Below, piece by piece: positions 1 through 6,074 of a stretch of DNA of 8,620 nucleotides. The notes below the pieces were generated by a model that saw only the letters and a list, made by a program, of their open reading frames with translations, was not told the DNA's origin and made no database searches. The translations under genes and the position numbers were made by a program. Every line of letters starts with the position of its first letter. Positions within the stretch are counted from its first letter, which is position 1. The stretch is taken from the NCBI GenBank assembly GCA_002352105.1, contig DEHV01000060.1, forward strand, positions 83,984-92,603. The letters are read 5' to 3'. This stretch comes from Chitinophagaceae bacterium UBA2791 (lineage in GTDB: Bacteria; Bacteroidota; Bacteroidia; Chitinophagales; Chitinophagaceae).

Positions 1-498
1 CTGGAAAAAGACCCCAGTCAGACCGATCTGTACAAATGGGCATATGCTCATTACCAGGCCGGCAACTATCCCACGGCAGACAGCTTATTCTGCGGCGTCT
101 ACCAGAGCAAGTATCCCGAAGAAATATACGGCTACCTCTGGTGCGCAAGGGCAAAACAGGCAATGGATACTACGATGGAGCAGGGATTAGCTGTTGAAGC
201 CTATAAGACCCTGGCCGAAAAAGCGCTGACCTTGGATTCCGGAAAGTTTAAATCGCAGGCCATTTTTGCGAATTTTTACCTGGTGTCTTATTACAATGAT
301 ATTGAGAAGGACATGGAGGCTGCCATCTCTTATGTAGATAAGGTGCTGGAAATTGACCCTGCCAATGCGGATGGATTAAGGATCAAAGATATCCTGACAA
401 AGGCCGCGCAAAGGCAATCGGAGCAGAAATCATCCGCGCCCAAAACAAAATCCACTTCTCAGGCGGGATCGACAAAATCTTCAACGGCCAGGAATTAG
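1..498 (+). CDS. TPR-repeat protein, C-terminal part (5'-truncated by window)
   Basis: An open frame runs from base 1 without a stop to TAA at 496-498, giving the last 165 residues of a longer protein. Two helix-turn-helix stretches resemble tetratricopeptide repeats. One is at about residues 10-43 of the visible part (LYKWAYAHYQAGNY followed by a second helix). The other is at about 89-126 and ends in VLEIDPANADG, the classic end of a TPR. The last ~28 residues (about 138-165) are a Lys/Ser/Thr/Gln-rich low-complexity tail, probably disordered. TPR proteins are protein-interaction scaffolds; the partner and role cannot be told from this fragment, and a signal peptide, if any, lies outside the window. 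The internal ATG at 163 is not the true start because coding continues upstream of it. A strong terminator follows, so this gene is probably a separate transcription unit from nuo. Confidence 0.85.
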   Translation: MEKDPSQTDLYKWAYAHYQAGNYPTADSLFCGVYQSKYPEEIYGYLWCARAKQAMDTTMEQGLAVEAYKTLAEKALTLDSGKFKSQAIFANFYLVSYYNDIEKDMEAAISYVDKVLEIDPANADGLRIKDILTKAAQRQSEQKSSAPKTKSTSQAGSTKSSTARN

Positions 499-536
499 CT
501 TGTTTTAGATCAAGTTGATCAGCATTTATAATTTTG

Positions 537-572
537 AATCCCCTGTTGCGTTGTAACAGGGGATTTTTATTT
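537..572 (+). terminator. Rho-independent terminator of the TPR gene
   Basis: A perfect 11-bp stem is formed by AATCCCCTGTT (537-547) and AACAGGGGATT (555-565) around a 7-nt loop. The 3' arm runs into a T-rich tract (564-572, TTTTTATTT). It begins 38 bp after the TPR stop codon, which fits a terminator separating that gene from the nuo operon. The reverse-strand tail is not T-rich, so it is probably one-directional. Confidence 0.9.
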
Positions 573-592
573 TCCTGATTTTGTGTTTCCAA

Positions 593-623
593 CTGGTAAT
601 TTGAGTAGGCTAACGTAATTTTG
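593..623 (+). promoter_or_regulatory. Candidate Bacteroidota-type promoter of the nuo operon
   Basis: TAATTTTG at 616-623 matches the Bacteroidota primary sigma-factor -7 consensus TAnnTTTG exactly and is followed by CACAC. The -33 element is poor: only CTG at 593-595, 20 nt upstream, against a TTG/TTTG consensus. It lies between the upstream terminator and nuoA. A start site about 6-7 nt downstream would give a leader of roughly 100 nt. A second, weaker -7 match, CATTTTTG at 685-692 (7 of 8 if n is free), could serve a shorter leader but has no -33 partner. The assignment rests on consensus matching and position only. Confidence 0.5.
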
Positions 624-727
624 CACACATTGATCAGAACGACCATTATCGGGAATCCTTAAAAGGCGATATGTCGCCCTGTGTCATTTTTGCAGGCCGG
701 GGTAATCCCAGATAAACGCTATTTGTA

Positions 728-1126
728 ATGACAATGTATTTTTTACAAACCAGTATAAGCCCGGAGAGCGCATACTCCTTTCTCCCCGTCGGAATTCAGC
801 TGATATTTGCGATTTTATTTGTCGGCGCCATGATGGCCGTTACCCACCTGCTGGGCCCGAAACGGAGAACAGCCGATAAACTGGCGAATTTCGAGAGCGG
901 TATCGAAAGCGTGGGCAATGCGCGGCAACAGATGGGCATTAAATATTTCCTGGTAGCCATCCTTTTTGTGTTGTTCGATGTGGAAGTCATCTTTTTCTAT
1001 CCGTATGCCGTCAACTTCAAGGAATTAGGATGGGATGGTTTTAAGGCGGTGATGATGTTTGTGAGCTTTTTCCTTTGCGGGTTTATTTATATCCTTAAAA
1101 AAGGCGCGTTACGCTGGGAAAAATAA
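728..1126 (+). CDS. nuoA: NADH-quinone oxidoreductase subunit A
   Basis: This is a 132-residue small membrane subunit of complex I, close to the usual family length. Three hydrophobic helices are visible at about residues 19-42, 71-94 and 105-124. The loop after helix 1 contains KLANFESGIE (51-60), the family's conserved (Y/F)ESG signature. Helix 2 carries the paired acidic residues D84 and E86 in LFDVEVIFFYP. In known structures this loop borders the quinone cavity next to NuoH and NuoD, and the helices anchor the peripheral arm to the membrane. The start at 728 has a second in-frame ATG two codons later (734), so either could be used; no Shine-Dalgarno sequence helps choose. It is the first gene of the operon, as in most nuo operons. 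Confidence 0.96.
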   Translation: MTMYFLQTSISPESAYSFLPVGIQLIFAILFVGAMMAVTHLLGPKRRTADKLANFESGIESVGNARQQMGIKYFLVAILFVLFDVEVIFFYPYAVNFKELGWDGFKAVMMFVSFFLCGFIYILKKGALRWEK

Positions 1127-1245
1127 TGATTTTAAGAGGAGTAAACTTATTACGGCTGAATATGTTTTAAGAGTGAACGCAGAAAGAAACAGCGGTCAGG
1201 AAAAGAAGATAGGCGTTCGGATCATATTAAAATAAAGTAATTATT

Positions 1246-1824
1246 ATGGCGCGTCCCGTTCGATATAATCTTGCAGGCGAAACAAACCTGAAACTGGTGG
1301 CGGAAGGCCCCGAAGGCCTGGAAGGCGAGGGTTTTTTTGCCACCGGCCTGGATAAAGTGGTGGGCCTGGCAAGGAAAAACTCCATCTGGCCCCTTCCTTT
1401 TGCTACTTCCTGCTGCGGTATTGAGTTTATGGCGACAATGGCCGCTCACTACGACCTGGGCAGATTTGGCGCGGAAAGAGTAGGCTTTTCCCCCCGTCAG
1501 TGCGACCTGCTGATGGTGATGGGCACCATCGCTAAAAAAATGGGCCCGGTGGTGAAACAGGTCTATCTTCAGATGGCCGAGCCCCGCTGGGTGCTGGCCA
1601 TGGGCGCCTGCGCCAGCAGCGGCGGTATATTTGATTCTTACAGCGTGTTGCAGGGGATCGATCAGATCATCCCTGTCGATGTGTACGTTCCAGGCTGTCC
1701 GCCAAGGCCGGAAGCCGTGCTGGACGGTATTCTTAAAGTGCAGAGCCTGGTAGGAAATGAAAGCCTAAGAAGAAGGAACGGCCCCAGGTATAAAGAGCTG
1801 ATGGAGAGCTATGGCATCCTGTAA
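1246..1824 (+). CDS. nuoB: NADH-quinone oxidoreductase subunit B (cluster N2 subunit)
   Basis: This 192-residue protein holds the terminal [4Fe-4S] cluster N2, which passes electrons to quinone. All four ligands are visible: the tandem C56-C57 in TSCCGIEFMA, C122 in MGACASSGG and C151 in VPGCPPRPE. The GIEF and PGCPPRPEA motifs are hallmarks of the family. The N-terminal ~45 residues are variable and glycine-rich, which is common in this subunit. The ATG at 1246 is supported by an in-frame TAA a few codons upstream (1228-1230) and by the family length. There is no Shine-Dalgarno sequence, only an AT-rich stretch, which is usual for Bacteroidota. A rather long 119-bp spacer separates it from nuoA. 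In the complex it sits in the connecting module beside NuoD and NuoI. Confidence 0.97.
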   Translation: MARPVRYNLAGETNLKLVAEGPEGLEGEGFFATGLDKVVGLARKNSIWPLPFATSCCGIEFMATMAAHYDLGRFGAERVGFSPRQCDLLMVMGTIAKKMGPVVKQVYLQMAEPRWVLAMGACASSGGIFDSYSVLQGIDQIIPVDVYVPGCPPRPEAVLDGILKVQSLVGNESLRRRNGPRYKELMESYGIL

Positions 1825-1890
1825 TGGGCTGCCCTGCGCTTCAGCGGGAACGAGCGATATAACTAGCTAAGTAAAAAATGCTGACAAATA

Positions 1891-2397
1891 ATGGCATTAA
1901 CTAACGATATCATACAACAAAAGCTTATCGAAAAATTTGGCGACCAGGTATCCGGCTTTGCCGAGCCCTATGGCATGCTTAGTTTTGAGGCGCCAAAGGA
2001 TTTGAACCTTAAGGTGCTGCAATTCCTGTATGACGACGAGGAGCTGAAATTCCGGTTCCTTACCGACCTGCAGGCGGTGCATTACCCGAACGAGAAAGGA
2101 AGGGAACTGGCGGTAGTGTATCATTTGCATAACCTGGTAGACAATGTCCGTATCCGGTTTAAGGTTTTCACGGATATTTCCCAACCGGACGTGTTTACCG
2201 CAACCCGGCTTTTTGCCGCGGCCAACTGGATGGAGAGAGAAACCTATGATTTTTTCGGGGTGAATTTTGTCGGGCATCCTAACCTGAAGAGGATCTTGAA
2301 TGTAGACGAGATGGATTATTTCCCGATGCGCAAGGAATATCCCCTGGAAGAGCAGACCCGGGTGGATAAGGACGACGAAATGTTTGGCAGGGATTGA
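1891..2397 (+). CDS. nuoC: NADH-quinone oxidoreductase subunit C (30 kDa subunit)
   Basis: This 168-residue soluble subunit of the connecting module carries no cofactor. The family signature is present at residues 115-134: ERE-YD-FGV-F-GHPNLKRI (E115, R116, E117, Y119, D120, G128, H129, P130). It is followed by the conserved RKEYPLE at 147-153. It is a stand-alone gene; in E. coli the equivalent is fused to NuoD, so the separate nuoC and nuoD here follow the more common bacterial layout. The chosen ATG (1891) gives the usual family length. An overlapping ATG at 1878 is out of frame and stops after a few codons. In known structures it packs against NuoD and NuoB and helps assembly of the peripheral arm. 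Confidence 0.95.
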   Translation: MALTNDIIQQKLIEKFGDQVSGFAEPYGMLSFEAPKDLNLKVLQFLYDDEELKFRFLTDLQAVHYPNEKGRELAVVYHLHNLVDNVRIRFKVFTDISQPDVFTATRLFAAANWMERETYDFFGVNFVGHPNLKRILNVDEMDYFPMRKEYPLEEQTRVDKDDEMFGRD

Positions 2398-2423
2398 TCC
2401 CGCCATAAATATTAATAAAATTT

Positions 2424-2429
2424 AGGAGG
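2424..2429 (+). promoter_or_regulatory. Strong Shine-Dalgarno site of nuoD
   Basis: AGGAGG lies 5 nt before the nuoD ATG (2435). It fixes the start codon and stands out because none of the other start codons in this window has a comparable purine box. Confidence 0.75.
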
Positions 2430-2434
2430 AGTTC

Positions 2435-3658
2435 ATGGCTGAGCACCACATCAATTTACCGGAGGGTTCCCTTTTAAAGAAAACAACCACCCTGAACCTG
2501 GGTCCTACCCACCCGGCCACTCATGGCGTTTTTCAGAATATCCTGGAGCTTGACGGCGAAAAGATCATCTCTGCCGAATCGACCGTTGGGTATATCCACC
2601 GGGCTTTTGAAAAGATCGCTGAGAGAAGACCGTTATACCAGATCACTACGCTGACCGACCGCCTGAATTATTGCTCTTCTCCTATCAACAATATGGGCTG
2701 GCACCTGACCTGCGAAAAGCTGCTGGGCGTAAAAACGCCGAAGCGCGTCGATTATCTCCGGGTGATCGTTATGGAGCTGGCCAGGATCGCCGATCATCTG
2801 ATCTGTAATTCGATCGTAGGCGTGGACGCCGGCGCGTATACCGGCTTCCTTTATGTGATGAAATACCGCGAGCTGATCTATGAAATATATGAAGAGGTAT
2901 GCGGTTCCAGGTTAACGACCAATATGGGCCGTATCGGGGGTTTTGAAAGGAATTTTAGCGCTGTCGCCTTCGAGAAGCTGGAGAAATTCCTGAAAGAATA
3001 TCCCGTGGCGCTTGCAGAATTCAACAAGCTGTTCAAGAGGAACAGGATATTTATGGAACGCACCATGGGCGTGGGCGCCATCAGCGCAGAAAAGGCTCTG
3101 AACTACGGCTTCACCGGCCCCAATCTCAGGGCGGCGGGGGTAGACTACGACGTGAGGGTCGCCACTCCCTATAGCAGTTATGAAGATCTCGACTTTACGA
3201 TACCGGTAGGAACCACGGGCGATTGTTACGATCGTTTCCTGGTGCGCGACCAGGAAATGTGGCAGTCCCTCAGCCTGATCGAACAGGCCTATCGAAAAGT
3301 GCAGGAGTTTAAGGGAGCGGAAGCGGAAGTGTATCATGCCGACGCGCCGGAATACTATCTTCCCCCTAAGGGAGATGTGTACACGAAGATGGAGGCCCTG
3401 ATCTGGCATTTTAAAATAGTAATGGGAGAAATAGATATTCCTCCCGGGGAAGTATACAACTGTGTGGAAGGAGCAAATGGCGAGCTCGGTTTTTACCTGA
3501 TCAGCGACGGCGGCAGAGCGCCTTATCGCCTGCATTTCCGTCGTCCGTGTTTTATTTATTACCAGGCTTTTGAGGAGCTGATCAAGGGCGGTATGCTGAG
3601 CGATGCGATCATTACCATGAGCAGTCTCAACCTGATCGCGGGAGAGATGGATAGTTAA
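2435..3658 (+). CDS. nuoD: NADH-quinone oxidoreductase subunit D (49 kDa subunit, quinone site)
   Basis: This 407-residue subunit is homologous to the large subunit of [NiFe] hydrogenases and forms much of the quinone-binding pocket with NuoB and NuoH. The N-terminal motif LNLGPTHPATHG (20-31) contains H26 and H30. Y79 lies in TDRLNYCSSPINN. By alignment in my head, H30 and Y79 correspond to the quinone-contacting His38 and Tyr87 of Thermus Nqo4, with the same 49-residue separation. Also visible are GYIHRAFEKIAE (52-63), where many homologues have HRGxEK, and the C-terminal GRAPYRLHFRRPCF. The last residues read SLNLIAGEMDS; most homologues I know end in GEVDR or similar, so the final Arg is replaced by Ser. 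It has the operon's only strong Shine-Dalgarno site and lies 37 bp after nuoC. Confidence 0.97.
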   Translation: MAEHHINLPEGSLLKKTTTLNLGPTHPATHGVFQNILELDGEKIISAESTVGYIHRAFEKIAERRPLYQITTLTDRLNYCSSPINNMGWHLTCEKLLGVKTPKRVDYLRVIVMELARIADHLICNSIVGVDAGAYTGFLYVMKYRELIYEIYEEVCGSRLTTNMGRIGGFERNFSAVAFEKLEKFLKEYPVALAEFNKLFKRNRIFMERTMGVGAISAEKALNYGFTGPNLRAAGVDYDVRVATPYSSYEDLDFTIPVGTTGDCYDRFLVRDQEMWQSLSLIEQAYRKVQEFKGAEAEVYHADAPEYYLPPKGDVYTKMEALIWHFKIVMGEIDIPPGEVYNCVEGANGELGFYLISDGGRAPYRLHFRRPCFIYYQAFEELIKGGMLSDAIITMSSLNLIAGEMDS

Positions 3659-3680
3659 CGTAAGATTTAAAACTTTAATT

Positions 3681-4181
3681 ATGCCGGCATTTTCGGAAGA
3701 GAAATTAGAGGAGGTTCAGAAGATCATTGCGCGCTACCCCGAGGGTAAGCAGAAAAGCGCATTGATCCCCCTGCTTCATCTGGCGCAGGATGAATTCGGC
3801 GGATGGCTCGACGTTCCCGTAATGGATTATGTCGCTTCTCTCTTGCAAATAGAGCCGATAGAAGTGTATGAAGTGGCTACCTTCTATTCCATGTACAACC
3901 TGAAGCCCGTAGGAAAATATGTTTTTGAAGTATGCCAGACAGGCCCCTGTATGATCAATGGCAGCGACCAGATCATTGATTATATCAAGGCGCGTTTGGA
4001 TATCAACGTAGGCGAAACCAGCGCCGATGGAATGTTCACCCTGAAAACGGTGGAATGCCTCGGCGCCTGCGGGTATGCGCCCATGATGCAGTTGGGAAAA
4101 TTTTACAGGGAACATCTGACCAAAGAAAAAGTAGACGCCATTATAGATGAATGCAGGAAAAATGCAGCGGTAAATAATTAA
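3681..4181 (+). CDS. nuoE: NADH-quinone oxidoreductase subunit E (24 kDa, 2Fe-2S N1a)
   Basis: This 166-residue protein has the family's two parts: an N-terminal helical bundle (about 5-75) and a thioredoxin-like domain with a [2Fe-2S] cluster (N1a). The ligands are C85 and C90 in EVCQTGPCM, and C126 and C130 in VECLGACGYAP. The conserved EVATFYSMY (64-72) is also present. N1a lies close to FMN in NuoF and is off the main electron path. The start at 3681 is preceded only by A/T-rich sequence and gives the typical length. The 22-bp distance from nuoD and 13-bp distance to the next gene suggest co-transcription. It works with NuoF and NuoG as the NADH-oxidising module. Confidence 0.96.
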   Translation: MPAFSEEKLEEVQKIIARYPEGKQKSALIPLLHLAQDEFGGWLDVPVMDYVASLLQIEPIEVYEVATFYSMYNLKPVGKYVFEVCQTGPCMINGSDQIIDYIKARLDINVGETSADGMFTLKTVECLGACGYAPMMQLGKFYREHLTKEKVDAIIDECRKNAAVNN

Positions 4182-4194
4182 ACAACCAAATAAT

Positions 4195-4635
4195 ATGCGT
4201 ATTGTTTTTGCCATACTATTGTTTTTTTCGGCCTCGGGCGCCTATGCGCAGGCAGACAGCACGATCGTAAAGGAAACGCTCGTAAGGCTGGAAAATGCGA
4301 TGATCGCAAAGCAATACCAGGAGATGGAAGCCTTGCTGCATCGCGATGCCAGTTTCGGGCACTCTACCGGGTGGGTGCAAAGCCGGCAGGAAATCATTGA
4401 CGATTGCAAGAGCGGCAGGCTCGCTTATAGAACGATAGAAAGAGATAATTTTTATGTTGCCGGCATGGGTAAGGATTGGGCAACGGTAAGATATACGGCT
4501 ATCATGGAAGGAGTGGATAGCGGTAAGGAATTTAAGGTAGCGTTGCATGTATTGCAAGTTTGGGTAAAAACTAAAAAAGGTAAATGGCAGTTGGCAGCCC
4601 GACAAGCTGCCAAATTACCGGAACAGCCAAAATAA
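4195..4635 (+). CDS. Exported NTF2-like (DUF4440/SnoaL-type) protein inserted in the nuo operon
   Basis: This 146-residue protein is not a complex I subunit. The first 20 residues form a clear Sec signal peptide: MR, a hydrophobic core (IVFAILLFF), then SGAYAQA with likely cleavage after A18 or A20. The mature ~126 residues look like the NTF2-like cone fold of DUF4440/SnoaL-type proteins: an N-terminal helix with LENAMIAKQYQEMEALLHRD (31-51), then FGHSTGWVQSRQEII, and an end of the type HVLQVWVKTKKGKWQLAARQAAKL (118-141). Members often act as small-ligand-binding or isomerase-like domains, but no catalytic residue can be assigned and no function is proposed. It has one cysteine (C71). It starts 13 bp after nuoE and ends 35 bp before nuoF, so it is almost certainly co-transcribed. 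Its export puts it on the opposite side of the membrane from NuoE and NuoF. A lipoprotein is excluded because there is no lipobox Cys. Confidence 0.88.
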   Translation: MRIVFAILLFFSASGAYAQADSTIVKETLVRLENAMIAKQYQEMEALLHRDASFGHSTGWVQSRQEIIDDCKSGRLAYRTIERDNFYVAGMGKDWATVRYTAIMEGVDSGKEFKVALHVLQVWVKTKKGKWQLAARQAAKLPEQPK

Positions 4636-4639
4636 AACA

Positions 4640-4661
4640 GGCGATTTATAGCAATATCGCC
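4640..4661 (+). other. Small inverted repeat just upstream of nuoF
   Basis: GGCGAT (4640-4645) and ATCGCC (4656-4661) can form a 6-bp stem with a 10-nt loop. It ends 9 nt before the nuoF ATG, so it could affect access to the start codon. There is no T-tract, so it is not a terminator. The stem is short and may be chance. Confidence 0.25.
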
Positions 4662-4670
4662 GATCAAGAT

Positions 4671-6020
4671 ATGGGAGTAAAATTATTATTAAAAGACGCG
4701 CAGGTGGAAGGTATCCGTTATTACGATGCATACCGGAAACAGGGCGGTTATACCGCCGCGGAAAAAGCGTTGAAAATGGCGCCGGAAGCGATCGTGGAAG
4801 AAGTGAAAAAAAGCGGCCTGCGGGGTCGCGGCGGCGCAGGTTTCCCCACTGGTATGAAATGGAGCTTTATTGCAAAGCCTGAAGGCGTTCCCCGCCATCT
4901 GGTGTGCAATGCGGATGAAAGCGAGCCCGGAACGTTTAAGGATCGCTACCTGATGGAATTTATTCCGCACCTCCTGATCGAAGGGTTAATTATCAGCTCC
5001 TTTGCGCTGGGCAGTAATGCCACCTATATTTATATCCGCGGCGAATATGCCTGGATACCCGACATACTGGAGCAGGCGATCGATGAAGCAAAAGCCCATG
5101 GTTTCCTTGGAAAAAATATTTTGGGTACCGGCTTTGATTGCGAAATATACGTACAGCGCGGGGCTGGCGCCTACATTTGCGGAGAAGAAACAGCGTTGAT
5201 CGAATCGCTGGAAGGCAAAAGGGGCAATCCCCGCATCAAGCCTCCGTTTCCTGCGGTAAAAGGCGTGTGGGACCGGCCGACCGTGGTGAACAATGTAGAA
5301 ACCCTGGCGGCTGTTGTGCCCATCATTAATATGGGCGGGGAAGAATATGCCAGGATCGGCGTAGGCCGTTCCACCGGCACCAAACTCATTAGCGCCTGCG
5401 GTAATATCAATAAGCCCGGGGTATATGAAATTGATATGACCATCAGCGTGGAGGAATTTATTTACAGTGATGAATATTGCGGCGGTATCGCCAATGGCAA
5501 AAAGCTGAAAGCCTGTATTCCCGGAGGGTCCTCCGTACCCATCCTCCCGGCCAACCTCCTGCTGAAAACAGCCAAGGGCGAGACCCGGATGATGAACTAT
5601 GAAAGCCTTTCCGACGGCGGATTCCAGACCGGGTCCATGATGGGTTCCGGAGGTTTTATCGTATTGGACGAAGACCAATGCGTGGTAAGGCATACCCTGA
5701 CCCTGGCCCGTTTTTATCGTCATGAAAGCTGCGGACAGTGCAGCCCCTGTCGCGAAGGCACCGGCTGGATGGAAAAAATATTGAAGAATATAGAATACGG
5801 CAGGGGCAAATCAAGCGATATAGACCTGCTGTGGGATATACAAAGAAAGATAGAAGGAAATACCATTTGCCCCTTGGGCGATGCGGCGGCGTGGCCGGTG
5901 GCTGCGGCGATACGGCATTTCAGGGATGAGTTTGAATGGCATGTGGCAAATCCCGTGGAATCGCAGCAGCGCAATTATGGATTGGCGCATTATGCCGACC
6001 CGCTGGCTGTTGCTGTTTAG
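4671..6020 (+). CDS. nuoF: NADH-quinone oxidoreductase subunit F (NADH- and FMN-binding, N3)
   Basis: This 449-residue subunit oxidises NADH with FMN and passes electrons to [4Fe-4S] cluster N3. The glycine-rich GLRGRGGAGFPTGMKW (49-64) and NADESEPGTFKDR (80-92) are the FMN/NADH-binding signatures. GAGAYICGEETALIESLEG (164-182) is the second family signature. The N3 ligands are C354, C357 and C360 in ESCGQCSPCREG, plus C400 in NTICPLGDAAA. The start is taken at 4671 (MGVKLLLKD). The frame stays open to an ATG at 4584, but that would add 29 residues overlapping the coding end of the preceding gene and unlike any NuoF N-terminus. There is no Shine-Dalgarno sequence. The C-terminus continues about 30 residues past the Fe-S domain, as in many bacterial NuoF proteins. 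It partners NuoE and NuoG in the tip of the peripheral arm. Confidence 0.96.
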   Translation: MGVKLLLKDAQVEGIRYYDAYRKQGGYTAAEKALKMAPEAIVEEVKKSGLRGRGGAGFPTGMKWSFIAKPEGVPRHLVCNADESEPGTFKDRYLMEFIPHLLIEGLIISSFALGSNATYIYIRGEYAWIPDILEQAIDEAKAHGFLGKNILGTGFDCEIYVQRGAGAYICGEETALIESLEGKRGNPRIKPPFPAVKGVWDRPTVVNNVETLAAVVPIINMGGEEYARIGVGRSTGTKLISACGNINKPGVYEIDMTISVEEFIYSDEYCGGIANGKKLKACIPGGSSVPILPANLLLKTAKGETRMMNYESLSDGGFQTGSMMGSGGFIVLDEDQCVVRHTLTLARFYRHESCGQCSPCREGTGWMEKILKNIEYGRGKSSDIDLLWDIQRKIEGNTICPLGDAAAWPVAAAIRHFRDEFEWHVANPVESQQRNYGLAHYADPLAVAV

Positions 6021-6025
6021 TGGAA

Positions 6026-6052
6026 CCGGCGCCGGAAGGCCCTGGATTTTTT
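6026..6052 (+). terminator. Candidate internal terminator/attenuator between nuoF and nuoG
   Basis: Arms CCGGCGCC (6026-6033) and GGCCCTGG (6038-6045) pair as 7 base pairs, including one G-U, with a single C-C mismatch. They close on a GGAA tetraloop (a GNRA type), and A plus TTTTTT (6047-6052) follows immediately. It begins 6 bp after the nuoF stop and lies 22 bp before nuoG. The form is that of an intrinsic terminator, but genes downstream clearly belong to the same operon, so if real it would be partial (an attenuator). An alternative fold uses the perfect palindrome CCGGCGCCGG (6026-6035), which would compete. Confidence 0.4.
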
Positions 6053-6074
6053 ACCATTTAATTTATATTGATAA

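Noticed and set aside
383..646. Minus-strand open frame of 87 codons across the TPR gene end and terminator
   Set aside because: It overlaps the TPR coding end and runs through the terminator hairpin; no domain or start signal supports it.
665..678. Short hairpin GGCGA-TATG-TCGCC in the nuoA leader
   Set aside because: A 5-bp stem with no T-tract or recognised riboswitch context; could easily be chance.
685..692. CATTTTTG as an alternative -7 box for nuoA
   Set aside because: It has one mismatch in the TA and no TTG/TTTG at the right distance upstream; kept only as a weaker alternative to the exact box at 616-623.
1183..1236. Small GTG-started frame of about 20 codons in the nuoA-nuoB spacer
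   Set aside because: Too short, with no start signal and no recognisable sequence.
1897..2406. Long minus-strand open frame (169 codons) opposite nuoC
   Set aside because: It mirrors a certain nuoC coding region, has no recognisable domain, and long antisense frames are common opposite coding DNA of this composition.
4584..4670. Upstream in-frame ATG that would extend nuoF by 29 residues
   Set aside because: It lies inside the 3' coding end of the DUF4440-like gene, has no family resemblance, and the ATG at 4671 gives a standard 449-residue NuoF.
4986..5723. Long minus-strand open frame (245 codons) opposite nuoF
   Set aside because: Antisense shadow of nuoF with no motif and no plausible translation signals.
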